Assembly (NCBI RefSeq): GCF_004208415.1
Contig: NZ_CP035758.1
Span: 9,610,001-9,674,000 of the forward strand
DNA from: Ktedonosporobacter rubrisoli
Lineage (GTDB): Bacteria; Chloroflexota; Ktedonobacteria; Ktedonobacterales; Ktedonobacteraceae
DNA: 64,000 nucleotides
Direction: 5' to 3'
Made by a program: the position numbers and the translations under genes. Shown one piece after another: positions 1 to 7,158 of this stretch; positions within the stretch are counted from its first letter, which is position 1, and every line of letters begins with the position of its first letter. The notes below the pieces were generated by a model. That model had not been told where the DNA came from and did not search any database. It was given only the letters and a program-made list of their open reading frames with translations.

Positions 1-324
1 CAAGAGGTAATTGATGTGTTGCCACCTGAAATGGCACTCTATGGTACCATAGCAGGCATACAACTTGAAGGGGAGGAACAACCAACCTCGATAGTGATCT
101 ACTCAGGGCTGCACATGGAAGACCTCAGACAGCTAACGTATGCAAGGCTATACACTAGTCTAAAGCGTACAGAAGAGGTCAAGGAATTTCTAAAAAAGTG
201 CAAAGAAAAAGCGTATATAGAAGAACAGATGCTCAAGGACCCCATACCTGTCGTAACCCTGCGAAGGTTTAGCGAAAAAGATCAATCTCAACCTCACCCC
301 TCCCAACAGCCCAAAGAAAAATGA
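1..324 (+). CDS. Hypothetical protein, 5'-partial, upstream of the intron reverse transcriptase
   Basis: The reading frame is open from the first base of the window to the TGA at 322-324, so the true start is probably to the left; the first internal start would be GTG at 16. The visible 107 residues have a plausible protein composition, with a charged helix-like middle (KRTEEVKEFLKKCKEK) and a Pro/Gln/Lys-rich tail. I recognise no family. It ends 34 nt before the reverse transcriptase gene and probably shares its transcript. It matters because, if it is a real gene, the sequence just upstream of the reverse transcriptase is coding rather than intron domains I-III. Confidence 0.45.
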   Translation, partial: QEVIDVLPPEMALYGTIAGIQLEGEEQPTSIVIYSGLHMEDLRQLTYARLYTSLKRTEEVKEFLKKCKEKAYIEEQMLKDPIPVVTLRRFSEKDQSQPHPSQQPKEK

Positions 325-358
325 ACCAGACCACAAACGAATAAGGAGAACAGCCCAC

Positions 359-2359
359 ATGCAGATTGCGGGTAACATGAAAAGTCTGGAAAGATTAGAA
401 GTTATCCGCAGAAGGAACGGTGCAAACCGTGAGTGGGTAAACTTCGATCTCTACAAACTGATGCTCGACGAGGGCATGTATACTGAAGCTTACGGGCGTC
501 TAGCATCCATTCCTGGCAATATGACGCCAGGCTCGGACGATGAAACGCTAGACGGGTTCTCGCTGGAAGAAATCCAGAAAATCATCGCACAGATGAAAGA
601 CGAGAGCTATCAGTGTAGACCCGTCCGTGAGTCGTTCATACCAAAGCCCAACGGGAAACAGAGAAGGTTAGGTATTCCCTGCCCAAGAGACAAAGTTGTG
701 CAAGAGGTAATAAGAGTAATCCTTGAATCGGTCTATGATTCACCTTATGGGCCATACTTCAGGAATAACAGCTATGGATTTAGACGCAATAAGTCCTGTC
801 ATGGTGCTCTCAAGGAGATACAAGGCAAATGGTCGGGCGTCATCTGGCTCATAGAGGGCGACATCCAAGCCTGTTTTGATAGCGTGGATCATCATATACT
901 GATAAACGCTCTCAGAAAGAAAATCAAAGATGAGCGGTTCATATCGCTGATCTGGAAGTTTTTAAGGGCTGGATACTTCGATATCCAACGAGCCAGGCAC
1001 GACAGCTTAGCCGGAACTCCGCAGGGTGGGATAATAAGCCCAATACTCAGCAACATCTATCTGCATGAGCTAGACGAATTTGTTGAACAATTGCGGGTAG
1101 AGCTTGAGAAGGGTGGAAAACGCAGACCCAACCGTGAGTATGAACTAATCTCCGACAGAAGGTACAGACTGGCGAAAGCTGGAAGGGCCGATACAGAGGA
1201 GTTCAGAAAGCTGGGGGTACAAATGCGTAAGCTCCCATCACTGGACACGCGTGATCCAAACTTCGTCAGGGTCAAATATGTGCGCTACGCCGATGACTGG
1301 ATGATCGGAGTCATCGGTACCTACGAACTGGCAGAGGAGATTAAACAAAGAGTTGGCACGTTCCTAAAGGACAAGCTAGCTCTAACCTTGTCGCAGGACA
1401 AGACCAAGATCACCAATGCCAGAACGCAGGAAGCTGAATTCTTGGGATATAGAATTCGGAAAGGCAGGGGTAGAGACACTCAAAAGACAAAGAAGTCTAA
1501 GAATGGCTCCGGCAAGGAATTCAAACGCCGCTCAACCGGCATGGAAGTAGTGCTGAAGGCACCAATGGATAAGCTATTAAAACGGCTTTGCTCAAAGGGC
1601 TTCTGTGACGGAAAGGGAACCCCGACGCACAAAGCAGGGTGGACAGGGTTGGATGAGGACCAGATAGTAAGCCTGTACTCTTCAATCAACAGAGGGATAC
1701 AGGAATACTACAGGCCAGCAGACAACTTTGCTTTACTAGCAAGGGTACAGTATATACTAAAATATAGCTGTGCTAAGACCCTGGCATTAAAGAAAAAAGT
1801 CCCGATAACCAGGATCATGAAAAGCAGGGACATCGGCGTCCAGGTCACGAACAAAAACAGGCAGGTCAGAAACGTAATGTTCTACCGTAACACAGACTGG
1901 ACCGGCAAACGGGACGCCTTTAAAGACAGCCCGAATGTAGATATAGTTCAGATGCAAGCGCGGTTAAGAACACGCAGTAAGCTAGGTTTACCTTGCGTGG
2001 TGTGTGGCAACCCGAATAAGGTCCAGATGCACCACGTGAGGCACATCAGGAAAATGGACGGGGAAGCACCAACAGGCTTCACAAGAGTCATGCAGGCGCT
2101 CAACCGGAAACAGGTCCCGGTGTGCAAGGCATGCCACACAAGGATACACAGAGGAGAATACGACGGCCTGAGCCTGAAGGACCTGGCATATGACTTACGA
2201 AAAGTCAGGATGCTAGCGGATATACCAGTAGTGGTGTTGGTTAAATCGGACCGCTCGAAGAAAAAGGCCGACGCACCGAGTGACAACCCGGAGCAAGACC
2301 TGAAGGAACTTCTTAGAGCGAGCACCCAAAGACTTAGCCTGACCTCTGGAAAATCCTAA
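359..2359 (+). CDS. ltrA: Group II intron reverse transcriptase/maturase with HNH endonuclease domain
   Basis: This 666-residue multidomain protein would copy and help splice a group II intron RNA and nick target DNA. Visible parts in order: RT1-RT3 blocks (PCPRDKVVQEVIR; GDIQACFDSVDH), RT4 (GTPQGGIISPILSNIYLHEL), an inserted charged segment, the catalytic YADD at residues 310-313, a maturase/X region, and a C-terminal HNH domain with Cys pairs at 546/549 and 589/592 around an HH motif and an Asn. It is longer than typical 400-600 residue intron proteins because of the RT4-RT5 insertion and complete HNH domain. AAGGAG at 343-348 supports ATG 359. Domain V-like RNA lies about 470 nt after the stop, unusually far for an ORF in domain IV, and the gap contains domain I-like sequence. 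No internal stops, so it looks intact. Confidence 0.93.
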   Translation: MQIAGNMKSLERLEVIRRRNGANREWVNFDLYKLMLDEGMYTEAYGRLASIPGNMTPGSDDETLDGFSLEEIQKIIAQMKDESYQCRPVRESFIPKPNGKQRRLGIPCPRDKVVQEVIRVILESVYDSPYGPYFRNNSYGFRRNKSCHGALKEIQGKWSGVIWLIEGDIQACFDSVDHHILINALRKKIKDERFISLIWKFLRAGYFDIQRARHDSLAGTPQGGIISPILSNIYLHELDEFVEQLRVELEKGGKRRPNREYELISDRRYRLAKAGRADTEEFRKLGVQMRKLPSLDTRDPNFVRVKYVRYADDWMIGVIGTYELAEEIKQRVGTFLKDKLALTLSQDKTKITNARTQEAEFLGYRIRKGRGRDTQKTKKSKNGSGKEFKRRSTGMEVVLKAPMDKLLKRLCSKGFCDGKGTPTHKAGWTGLDEDQIVSLYSSINRGIQEYYRPADNFALLARVQYILKYSCAKTLALKKKVPITRIMKSRDIGVQVTNKNRQVRNVMFYRNTDWTGKRDAFKDSPNVDIVQMQARLRTRSKLGLPCVVCGNPNKVQMHHVRHIRKMDGEAPTGFTRVMQALNRKQVPVCKACHTRIHRGEYDGLSLKDLAYDLRKVRMLADIPVVVLVKSDRSKKKADAPSDNPEQDLKELLRASTQRLSLTSGKS

Positions 2360-2415
2360 ATGGGACGACCATAGTACCTGAACAACCGAATACAGCAACG
2401 CAGCAGTAAACCTAT

Positions 2416-2918
2416 GTGGGGGTGCCTTTTGCTATCCCATAAGCATTAGCGAACGGGTGAAACCGTCGTCTTTGTCCGAACCACATTAGGAACACTGAAA
2501 CGCAAAGTTGTATGCAGGCGGATACACAAGCTGCAATCTGTGAGGGTGCCGTTTGCCTCACCAATTAAGAGGCTCTCGCCAGTTGTCTCAATATGAGACT
2601 CTTGTCACGCGGTAGCATCCCGCCACCGATCTAGCAAATCGGTACCGCAGTCCGAATCACAGGTAGCAGGTAAAACGCATTCGCAACAGTCCAAAGAACT
2701 TCCTACGGGTTGAGGGCATCGTGACTCCATACAACGGCGCAGACGTTGCGGTATGGAGTTGTTTTGTTCTCAATTCGTTATTGGAAACCTGTAATCATTG
2801 AGGCTTCCTAGTGGGTACCTTTGGAGAGCCGGATACGCTGAAAGGTGTCCGTCCGGTTCGGAGGGGGGTAGCTGGAAACATGCCTAGCAATAGGTAACGC
2901 GCTGGCTACCTACCCTAT
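2416..2918 (+). mobile_element. Compact ORF-less group II intron RNA (domains I-VI), copy 1
   Basis: The 3' end is firm: a canonical 34-nt domain V at 2826-2859 begins GAGCC, has a GAAA tetraloop and ends GGTTC. Domain VI follows (GGGGTAGC...GCTACC) and the intron probably ends at CTAT near 2918. Upstream, 2447-2560 resembles domain I of chloroplast-like bacterial introns, including GCTGCAATCTGTGAGGGTGC near 2530-2549 and the hairpin GTGAGG/CCTCAC. That resemblance is from memory and not aligned here. A possible 5' boundary is GTGGG at 2416, an imperfect match to GTGYG. If correct, the intron is about 500 nt, carries no ORF, and its reverse transcriptase gene lies outside it on the 5' side. 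Boundaries are uncertain; domain V/VI is not. Confidence 0.65.
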
Positions 2919-2949
2919 CGAAAAAGGTTGCAAAAGGCCGGGAAAGTGC

Positions 2950-2978
2950 TTGACAATCCCGCTCTCTCATGCTATAGT
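2950..2978 (+). promoter_or_regulatory. Sigma70-type promoter for tRNA-Val
   Basis: TTGACA at 2950-2955 and TATAGT at 2973-2978 are separated by 17 nt. The mature tRNA starts 13 nt after the -10 box, so the tRNA has its own promoter just after the intron 3' end. Confidence 0.8.
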
Positions 2979-2990
2979 AGCCCTTGTCCG

Positions 2991-3062
2991 GGGCGCTTAG
3001 CTCAGCGGGAGAGCGCTTGCTTCACACGCAAGAGGCCACTGGTTCGATCCCAGTAGCGCCCA
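2991..3062 (+). tRNA. tRNA-Val (anticodon CAC)
   Basis: The sequence folds as a complete cloverleaf. Acceptor GGGCGCT (2991-2997) pairs with AGCGCCC (3055-3061); discriminator A is at 3062. The D arm is GCTC/GAGC. Anticodon stem CTTGC/GCAAG encloses loop TTCACAC, giving CAC. The T arm is ACTGG-TTCGATC-CCAGT. CCA is not encoded. Bases 3030-3063 recur as an exact 34-bp repeat at 3355-3388. Confidence 0.96.
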
Positions 3063-3072
3063 CTAGACGAAG

Positions 3073-3105
3073 CCAGGGGAATACTACAAAATGGTGTTCC
3101 CCTGG
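3073..3105 (+). terminator. Hairpin after tRNA-Val
   Basis: CCAGGGGAA (3073-3081) pairs perfectly with TTCCCCTGG (3097-3105) around a 15-nt loop, starting 11 nt after the tRNA. There is no long T-run, so termination or a processing signal is inferred from position and stem strength. Confidence 0.5.
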
Positions 3106-3140
3106 TTGCGTGATGCGAGCCTACAATCATTGCATATCGC

Positions 3141-3233
3141 GTCGAGCTTGCTGTCGAAAGACTACGCTCCCGGTGTGCAAACATACGTCATGTTGAGCTT
3201 GTTGTTGAAAAACTTCGCTCTTGACGTGTGAAC
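3141..3233 (+). repeat. Two degenerate 42-nt units with 51-nt period
   Basis: Bases 3141-3182 and 3192-3233 align without gaps at 31 of 42 positions; both contain GAGCTTG and CGAAA/TGAAA cores. Most differences are C in unit 1 against T in unit 2. No function is recognised. The pair lies between the tRNA hairpin and the second intron fragment. Confidence 0.55.
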
Positions 3234-3234
3234 C

Positions 3235-3352
3235 CCTAGTGGGTACCTTTGGAGAGCCGTATGCTATGAAAGTAGCCCGTACGGTTCGGAGGGGGTAGCT
3301 GGAAACGTGTTCTAGTCGTATGACAGAATAACGCGCTGGCTACCTACCCTAT
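3235..3352 (+). mobile_element. Group II intron 3' end (domain V/VI), diverged copy 2
   Basis: A second 34-nt domain V lies at 3254-3287, again GAGCC...GAAA...GGTTC, followed by domain VI to CTAT at 3349-3352. It shares CCTAGTGGGTACCTTTGG and the last 20 or so nt of domain VI with copy 1, but its domain V helices differ by compensatory changes: the lower stem reads CCGTA/TACGG here and CCGGA/TCCGG in copy 1. So it is the end of a related but distinct intron, not a recent copy. No matching domain I lies between the tRNA and this element. It is either truncated or the end of an outer intron that starts left of the window. Confidence 0.8.
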
Positions 3353-3388
3353 CGAAGAGGCCACTGGTTCGATCCCAGTAGCGCCCAC
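3353..3388 (+). pseudogene. 3' half of a second tRNA-Val, used as intron 3' exon
   Basis: Starting one or two bases after the end of intron copy 2, the sequence CGAAG-AGGCC-ACTGG-TTCGATC-CCAGT-AGCGCCCA is the 3' strand of a tRNA anticodon stem, variable loop, T arm and acceptor. Bases 3355-3388 equal 3030-3063 of the intact tRNA-Val, but the anticodon-stem strand is CGAAG rather than GCAAG, so this is probably a different Val isoacceptor with stem CTTCG/CGAAG. Its 5' half is not in the window. A T-run follows at 3399-3405. The insertion point would be the anticodon loop/stem junction (about 38/39). Confidence 0.75.
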
Positions 3389-3482
3389 CCTATCCTCTAT
3401 TTTTTCTCATCAGAACATCACCTCGTAGTCATTCTTCATGTAGTCAGCTAAAGCTCTGGATTAAAGAAGTTTTTGCGTGTTT

Positions 3483-4139
3483 ATGCCTTACAATCATCTA
3501 TTCCAACGAAAGCGCCTTATAGGAGAGTTGGCCAGGGAGGGTATAGTGGATCAGCGCATACTCTCGGCCATAGCTCGTGTTCCGCGTGAACGCTTCATCG
3601 CTGAAACCCTGCAACGCTATGCCTATACGGATAGAGCATTGCCTATTGGTATGGGGCAAACCATCTCACAACCGCTCATGGTGGCCCTAATGACGCAGGC
3701 TTTACAGCTGAGCGGGCAGGAACGCGTGCTCGAAATTGGGACCGGCTCTGGCTACCAGACGGCAGTACTTGCCCTCCTGGTGGACCACGTATACAGCGTA
3801 GAACGCTATCCTCAACTAACTGAGCAAGCAACCTGGCGCCTGGAGCAAATGGGACTGCAGAATGTCTCTCTGGCGGTTAGGGATGGCACGCTGGGCTGGC
3901 CGGAGCACGCACCTTATGATCGAATCTTAGTAACTGCCGCCGCACCTGAGATCCCAACGCAGTTGCTATCCCAGCTTACTAATGATGGTATACTAATAGT
4001 ACCTGTAGGAAGTCAACAACAGCAAGAATTGCAGGTAGTCAAGAATGTGGCTGGCGAAAAGCATGTACGATCATTGGGAAAATGTGTTTTTGTGCCCCTG
4101 ATCGGCTCTGCCGGCTGGCCCAGAAGCGAGAATGGCTAG
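3483..4139 (+). CDS. pcm: Protein-L-isoaspartate O-methyltransferase
   Basis: It transfers a methyl group from SAM to isoaspartyl residues in damaged proteins, starting their repair, in the cytoplasm. At 218 residues it matches the family. The family N-terminal pattern is present (VPRERFIAE and a YAYTDRALPIGMGQTISQP stretch that positions the substrate), followed by the SAM-binding motif VLEIGTGSGYQTA and the downstream VPVGSQQQQELQVV segment. ATG 3483 fits better than GTG 3477 two codons earlier; neither has a strong ribosome binding site. It is monocistronic, about 95 nt after the tRNA fragment. Confidence 0.9.
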   Translation: MPYNHLFQRKRLIGELAREGIVDQRILSAIARVPRERFIAETLQRYAYTDRALPIGMGQTISQPLMVALMTQALQLSGQERVLEIGTGSGYQTAVLALLVDHVYSVERYPQLTEQATWRLEQMGLQNVSLAVRDGTLGWPEHAPYDRILVTAAAPEIPTQLLSQLTNDGILIVPVGSQQQQELQVVKNVAGEKHVRSLGKCVFVPLIGSAGWPRSENG

Positions 4140-4346
4140 TAGCAGAAAGCTTACTGATTTTTATAGCACTTATGGAGCCCTAAAGCTCTGATGGAATATA
4201 TGTAAATTTAAAAATACTGCTCGTCTTACATGTCAGAATGTCTTATTTAGATTGCGAGGGAAAGAACAATTAGCTTATAATAGAGAAAGCAGCAGAGATA
4301 AGGCTTGCTTGTCATCAGCGCAAAGCTGGATTTGAGGAGTAGTTAC

Positions 4347-4865
4347 ATGCCTGCAATACTTGCCAACGTCCATGTGCATAGTTGGTTAGGAGTCTGGGTC
4401 CTGTTAATACTGTGGGTCGTCCTATTCAAGTGTGCGCATCTATTGGTCATGCTGGTACGACACGGCCCAATGATTGGTTGGGCGATTGGCCCTTTAGGAA
4501 TTACCATCATGTTTCTGCATGAGCCCTCCATGCTCTATATCTGGCTGAATGTTTTCTGTCCCGCCCTGGTATCTGGGGTGGTACTCTATGTGGGTCTATT
4601 TACCTCTATCAGCCCTATTATGCTCCCTGAACATCCCTTTGTGCAGATCATCATAGTGAGTAGTGGGGTGCTTCTCACCAGTCTTGGTGATTTCGTCAAT
4701 GCGCTGCGTGACCTGCGCCACCCATTGTGGGGAGAAGCGCGTATCCTGCGAAGCATCCAGTTTCTACGCGCTTCTTATGCTAAAATTCATTTTACCCCGT
4801 TTGGTCATTCCTATCTGAGTGATCATTTTGGTGCTAATCCAACCGACCTGTTACAGGCCTTGTAA
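4347..4865 (+). CDS. Integral membrane protein of unknown function
   Basis: A 172-residue protein with about four hydrophobic spans (near residues 10-30, 40-58, 65-88 and 95-115) and a polar C-terminal tail of about 55 residues. ATG 4347 is preceded by GAGGAG at 4334-4339, which decides the start over an upstream TTG. I recognise no family or catalytic motif. It is convergent with the histidine kinase gene, whose stop is 9 nt beyond. Confidence 0.7.
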   Translation: MPAILANVHVHSWLGVWVLLILWVVLFKCAHLLVMLVRHGPMIGWAIGPLGITIMFLHEPSMLYIWLNVFCPALVSGVVLYVGLFTSISPIMLPEHPFVQIIIVSSGVLLTSLGDFVNALRDLRHPLWGEARILRSIQFLRASYAKIHFTPFGHSYLSDHFGANPTDLLQAL

Positions 4866-4874
4866 ACTGTCTGC

Positions 4875-6647
4875 TTATAGCGATAACGGGCGTGTGGTAC
4901 GTGGTCTGATCGGGATGGTGAAGTGAAAGGTGCTACCAACGCCCTGATTATTAGTAAACCAGATATGGCCACCATGCCCATCGACTATGGCCTTCGCGAC
5001 GAAGAGGCCCAGACCAATACCAGCATATTGGTGGCTGGCCGTATTGTGAATTCTATAGAACCGTTCAAAGATGTGATCGAAGTGCTCAGGGCTTACCCCT
5101 ATACCTTGATCGATCACGCTTACCGTATAATATCCCTTCTGTTCCTGTAGGCGAACGATTACCTGTCCCCCCTGCGGTGAATACTTGATGGCATTATCAA
5201 GGATGTTTCCGATCACCTGACCGAGCCGCACGCGGTCTGCCCTGATTTTTGTATCCGGCACCTGCAGGTCTAACTCAATGGTATGCTGCTCCGCGCTGGC
5301 CTGAACTGAGCGCACACTCTCGGCCAGCAGATCGGCAAGATAAAAGTCTTCGTAGCTCAGGTCCAGGTGACCGGCTTGCACCTGCGAGAGATCGAGCAGA
5401 TCGCTAACCAGACGTTCGAGATGCTCCGTCTGGCTCTGAATGATATTCAGGCTGCGAAGATCATAGCTTTCGGGAAGCTCGGCAACTGGGACTTCAGCCT
5501 CTGGCTGCGCGTTGCGGATCTTGCGTAGGCGCCGCTCGATGCGTCGAACCAGGTGCTGAGTGTAGCCCTTAATGGCAGTTAAGGGGGTTCGTAGCTCATG
5601 AGAGACCACAGAGACAAATTCATCTTTCAAGCGTTCAACCTGCTTAACCGAGGTCACATCGTTGAGTACCGCCACTACCCCTATTGGCTTTGGCCTGACT
5701 CCACTGGAATCAAGCAATGGTGCTGCACTAATGCTTAGTGTCAGCGGCACCGTCTCTCCGCTAAAGCCAACAACAATCTCCTGATTGGTGACGGTCTTGC
5801 CCGCGAGGGCCTGATTGACTATCTCTGTGAGTCGAGGGAGCCATGGTACACTGCTAGTTTCCATAAGCTGGTAGAGGGGGATTCCCGCTGAGAAATCAGT
5901 CTGGGCCTGGGCCAATAATTGCTGCGCCGATTGGTTTAGCGAGACGATAGTCCCCTTAGCGTCAGTAATTAGCAAACCTTCAGCCATACTTCTGATGATA
6001 AGCTTAAGGCGCTGCCGTTCAAGCTCAGCCTGGCGCCAGAGCGCGTTCTCGCGTTCGCGTAGACGAACGTTTTCCAGGGCTACGGCGGCGTAATCGGCGA
6101 TCATCGTCGTCATTTGCAGCAGATGGGTATCAAAGGTCCCCTGCTTTTCATCGAACAGACTGAGCATACCGATGATACGATTTTCGACAGTCAAAGGTAT
6201 ATTCAGGCAGGAGCCGATTTCAGGGCCTGAAGTTGCATGTCCAGGGCGTGGGAAGGCCAGTTCATCGGGAGCATCGAGATAAGCAGTCTTGGCTAATTGC
6301 TCAGCATCGATATGTGGAAAATCTATTACACTAGCAGCGCTGGCAATACGCTGAATCATCGCTTCAAGAAATGATGGACTGAGAGGATAAGAGGGAATAA
6401 TAGATAACTCAAAGGGATCACCTTTGAGAAGAATACAGCAGGCAGAGAAGCTGTAGAGCTCCTGCAGCGCTGCGAGCAACGCATGATGGACCTGAAAACG
6501 ATCAAAAGCGGCGACGAACCGTTTCCCAATGGTGTTGAGGTATTCTATTTCATGGTGAATAGCCGCTAAGCGATCCCCATTTTGCCCATTGGAGGTGCGG
6601 TACGCGCTCTCTGTAAGCTGAGACTCTGATTGCACGCTGCCCTCCAT
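4875..6647 (-). CDS. Cytoplasmic sensor histidine kinase (GAF-PAS-HisKA-HATPase)
   Basis: The protein autophosphorylates on His and would pass phosphate to a response regulator not encoded next to it. Over 590 residues the order is: N-terminal helix, GAF domain (about 45-195), PAS domain (about 215-335, starting MAEGLLITDAKG), dimerisation domain with the phosphorylatable His350 in SHELRTPLTAIKG, then an ATPase domain with N box (NILDNAIKYSP), G1 (DQGIGVSPE) and GIGLGLFVAK. There is no transmembrane segment, so the signal is probably cytoplasmic. The dimerisation domain has an inserted charged stretch (RRIERRLRKIRN). It starts 13 nt after the 125-residue gene and shares its promoter. Confidence 0.9.
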   Translation of the reverse strand: MEGSVQSESQLTESAYRTSNGQNGDRLAAIHHEIEYLNTIGKRFVAAFDRFQVHHALLAALQELYSFSACCILLKGDPFELSIIPSYPLSPSFLEAMIQRIASAASVIDFPHIDAEQLAKTAYLDAPDELAFPRPGHATSGPEIGSCLNIPLTVENRIIGMLSLFDEKQGTFDTHLLQMTTMIADYAAVALENVRLRERENALWRQAELERQRLKLIIRSMAEGLLITDAKGTIVSLNQSAQQLLAQAQTDFSAGIPLYQLMETSSVPWLPRLTEIVNQALAGKTVTNQEIVVGFSGETVPLTLSISAAPLLDSSGVRPKPIGVVAVLNDVTSVKQVERLKDEFVSVVSHELRTPLTAIKGYTQHLVRRIERRLRKIRNAQPEAEVPVAELPESYDLRSLNIIQSQTEHLERLVSDLLDLSQVQAGHLDLSYEDFYLADLLAESVRSVQASAEQHTIELDLQVPDTKIRADRVRLGQVIGNILDNAIKYSPQGGQVIVRLQEQKGYYTVSVIDQGIGVSPEHFDHIFERFYRIHNTASHQYAGIGLGLFVAKAIVDGHGGHIWFTNNQGVGSTFHFTIPIRPRTTRPLSL

Positions 6648-6660
6648 GATGTGTCTTGTT

Positions 6661-7038
6661 TTATTGTAACTGTCTTAACTGATGCGTGACTTCATCATGA
6701 AGTGGAGGGACGATCAGATCTCCTGTTAGTTCCCGCAATCCTGAAAAACACTCGTCGAGTAATGCGTTGAGCCCTGCGGCAAGTTCCGTAGAAGTGACGC
6801 CGGCGAATTGCTCGTGGATTACTGATGGAATAATTTCGGTATAAGGGCGTGTGACAAGGCAGGCCAGAAATGGATACTTATCCTTAGTGCGGCGAGCCGC
6901 CCCCTGCACCAGCGCGCGCGTTGTCGCCTTGCCCAATAGGGGAGCTACTCGCTCATCTATCAACCGTATGGCCTTCAGGTACGCCTCAGTTACTTGCTCA
7001 CGGGAGACGGAAGAGGAGTTTTCAGGCATATGTGACAC
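6661..7038 (-). CDS. Small protein of unknown function, operon partner of a histidine kinase
   Basis: A 125-residue, mostly helical soluble protein with segments such as LIDERVAPLLGKATTRALVQGA. I do not recognise the family. GTG at 7036-7038 has a GGGAGA site about 6 nt upstream; ATG 7027-7029 is a less well-spaced alternative. It is the first gene of a two-gene operon with the GAF-PAS kinase 13 nt downstream, which suggests an accessory or sensing role in that signalling path. That role is inferred from position only. Confidence 0.75.
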   Translation of the reverse strand: MSHMPENSSSVSREQVTEAYLKAIRLIDERVAPLLGKATTRALVQGAARRTKDKYPFLACLVTRPYTEIIPSVIHEQFAGVTSTELAAGLNALLDECFSGLRELTGDLIVPPLHDEVTHQLRQLQ

Positions 7039-7078
7039 TGGTTTCTCCCTTCACTTCTTGGTACGCTCTCCGTCATTT

Positions 7079-7107
7079 ATTATAGCATAGTTGCCTATAT
7101 ATTGTAA
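7079..7107 (-). promoter_or_regulatory. Promoter of the kinase operon
   Basis: On the minus strand TTACAA (7107-7102) and TATAAT (7084-7079) are 17 nt apart, about 40 nt upstream of the GTG start. The -35 box is part of a TTACAAT motif that recurs nearby. Confidence 0.65.
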
Positions 7108-7158
7108 GTGGATAGTACCTACAATGTTATTGTGCTGCCAGTAAAGCTTACAATGTTA
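7102..7158. repeat. Repeated TTACAAT/TACAATGTTA motifs upstream of the kinase operon
   Basis: TACAATGTTA occurs at 7120-7129 and 7149-7158, 29 nt apart, and the core is inverted at 7102-7107 (TTGTAA). The spacing is close to three helical turns and one copy overlaps the -35 box, so a regulator binding region is a reasonable inference. Confidence 0.45.

Noticed and set aside
2984..3196. Small frames over the tRNA-Val on both strands
   Set aside because: They are translations of the tRNA and its flanks; the cloverleaf explains this sequence.
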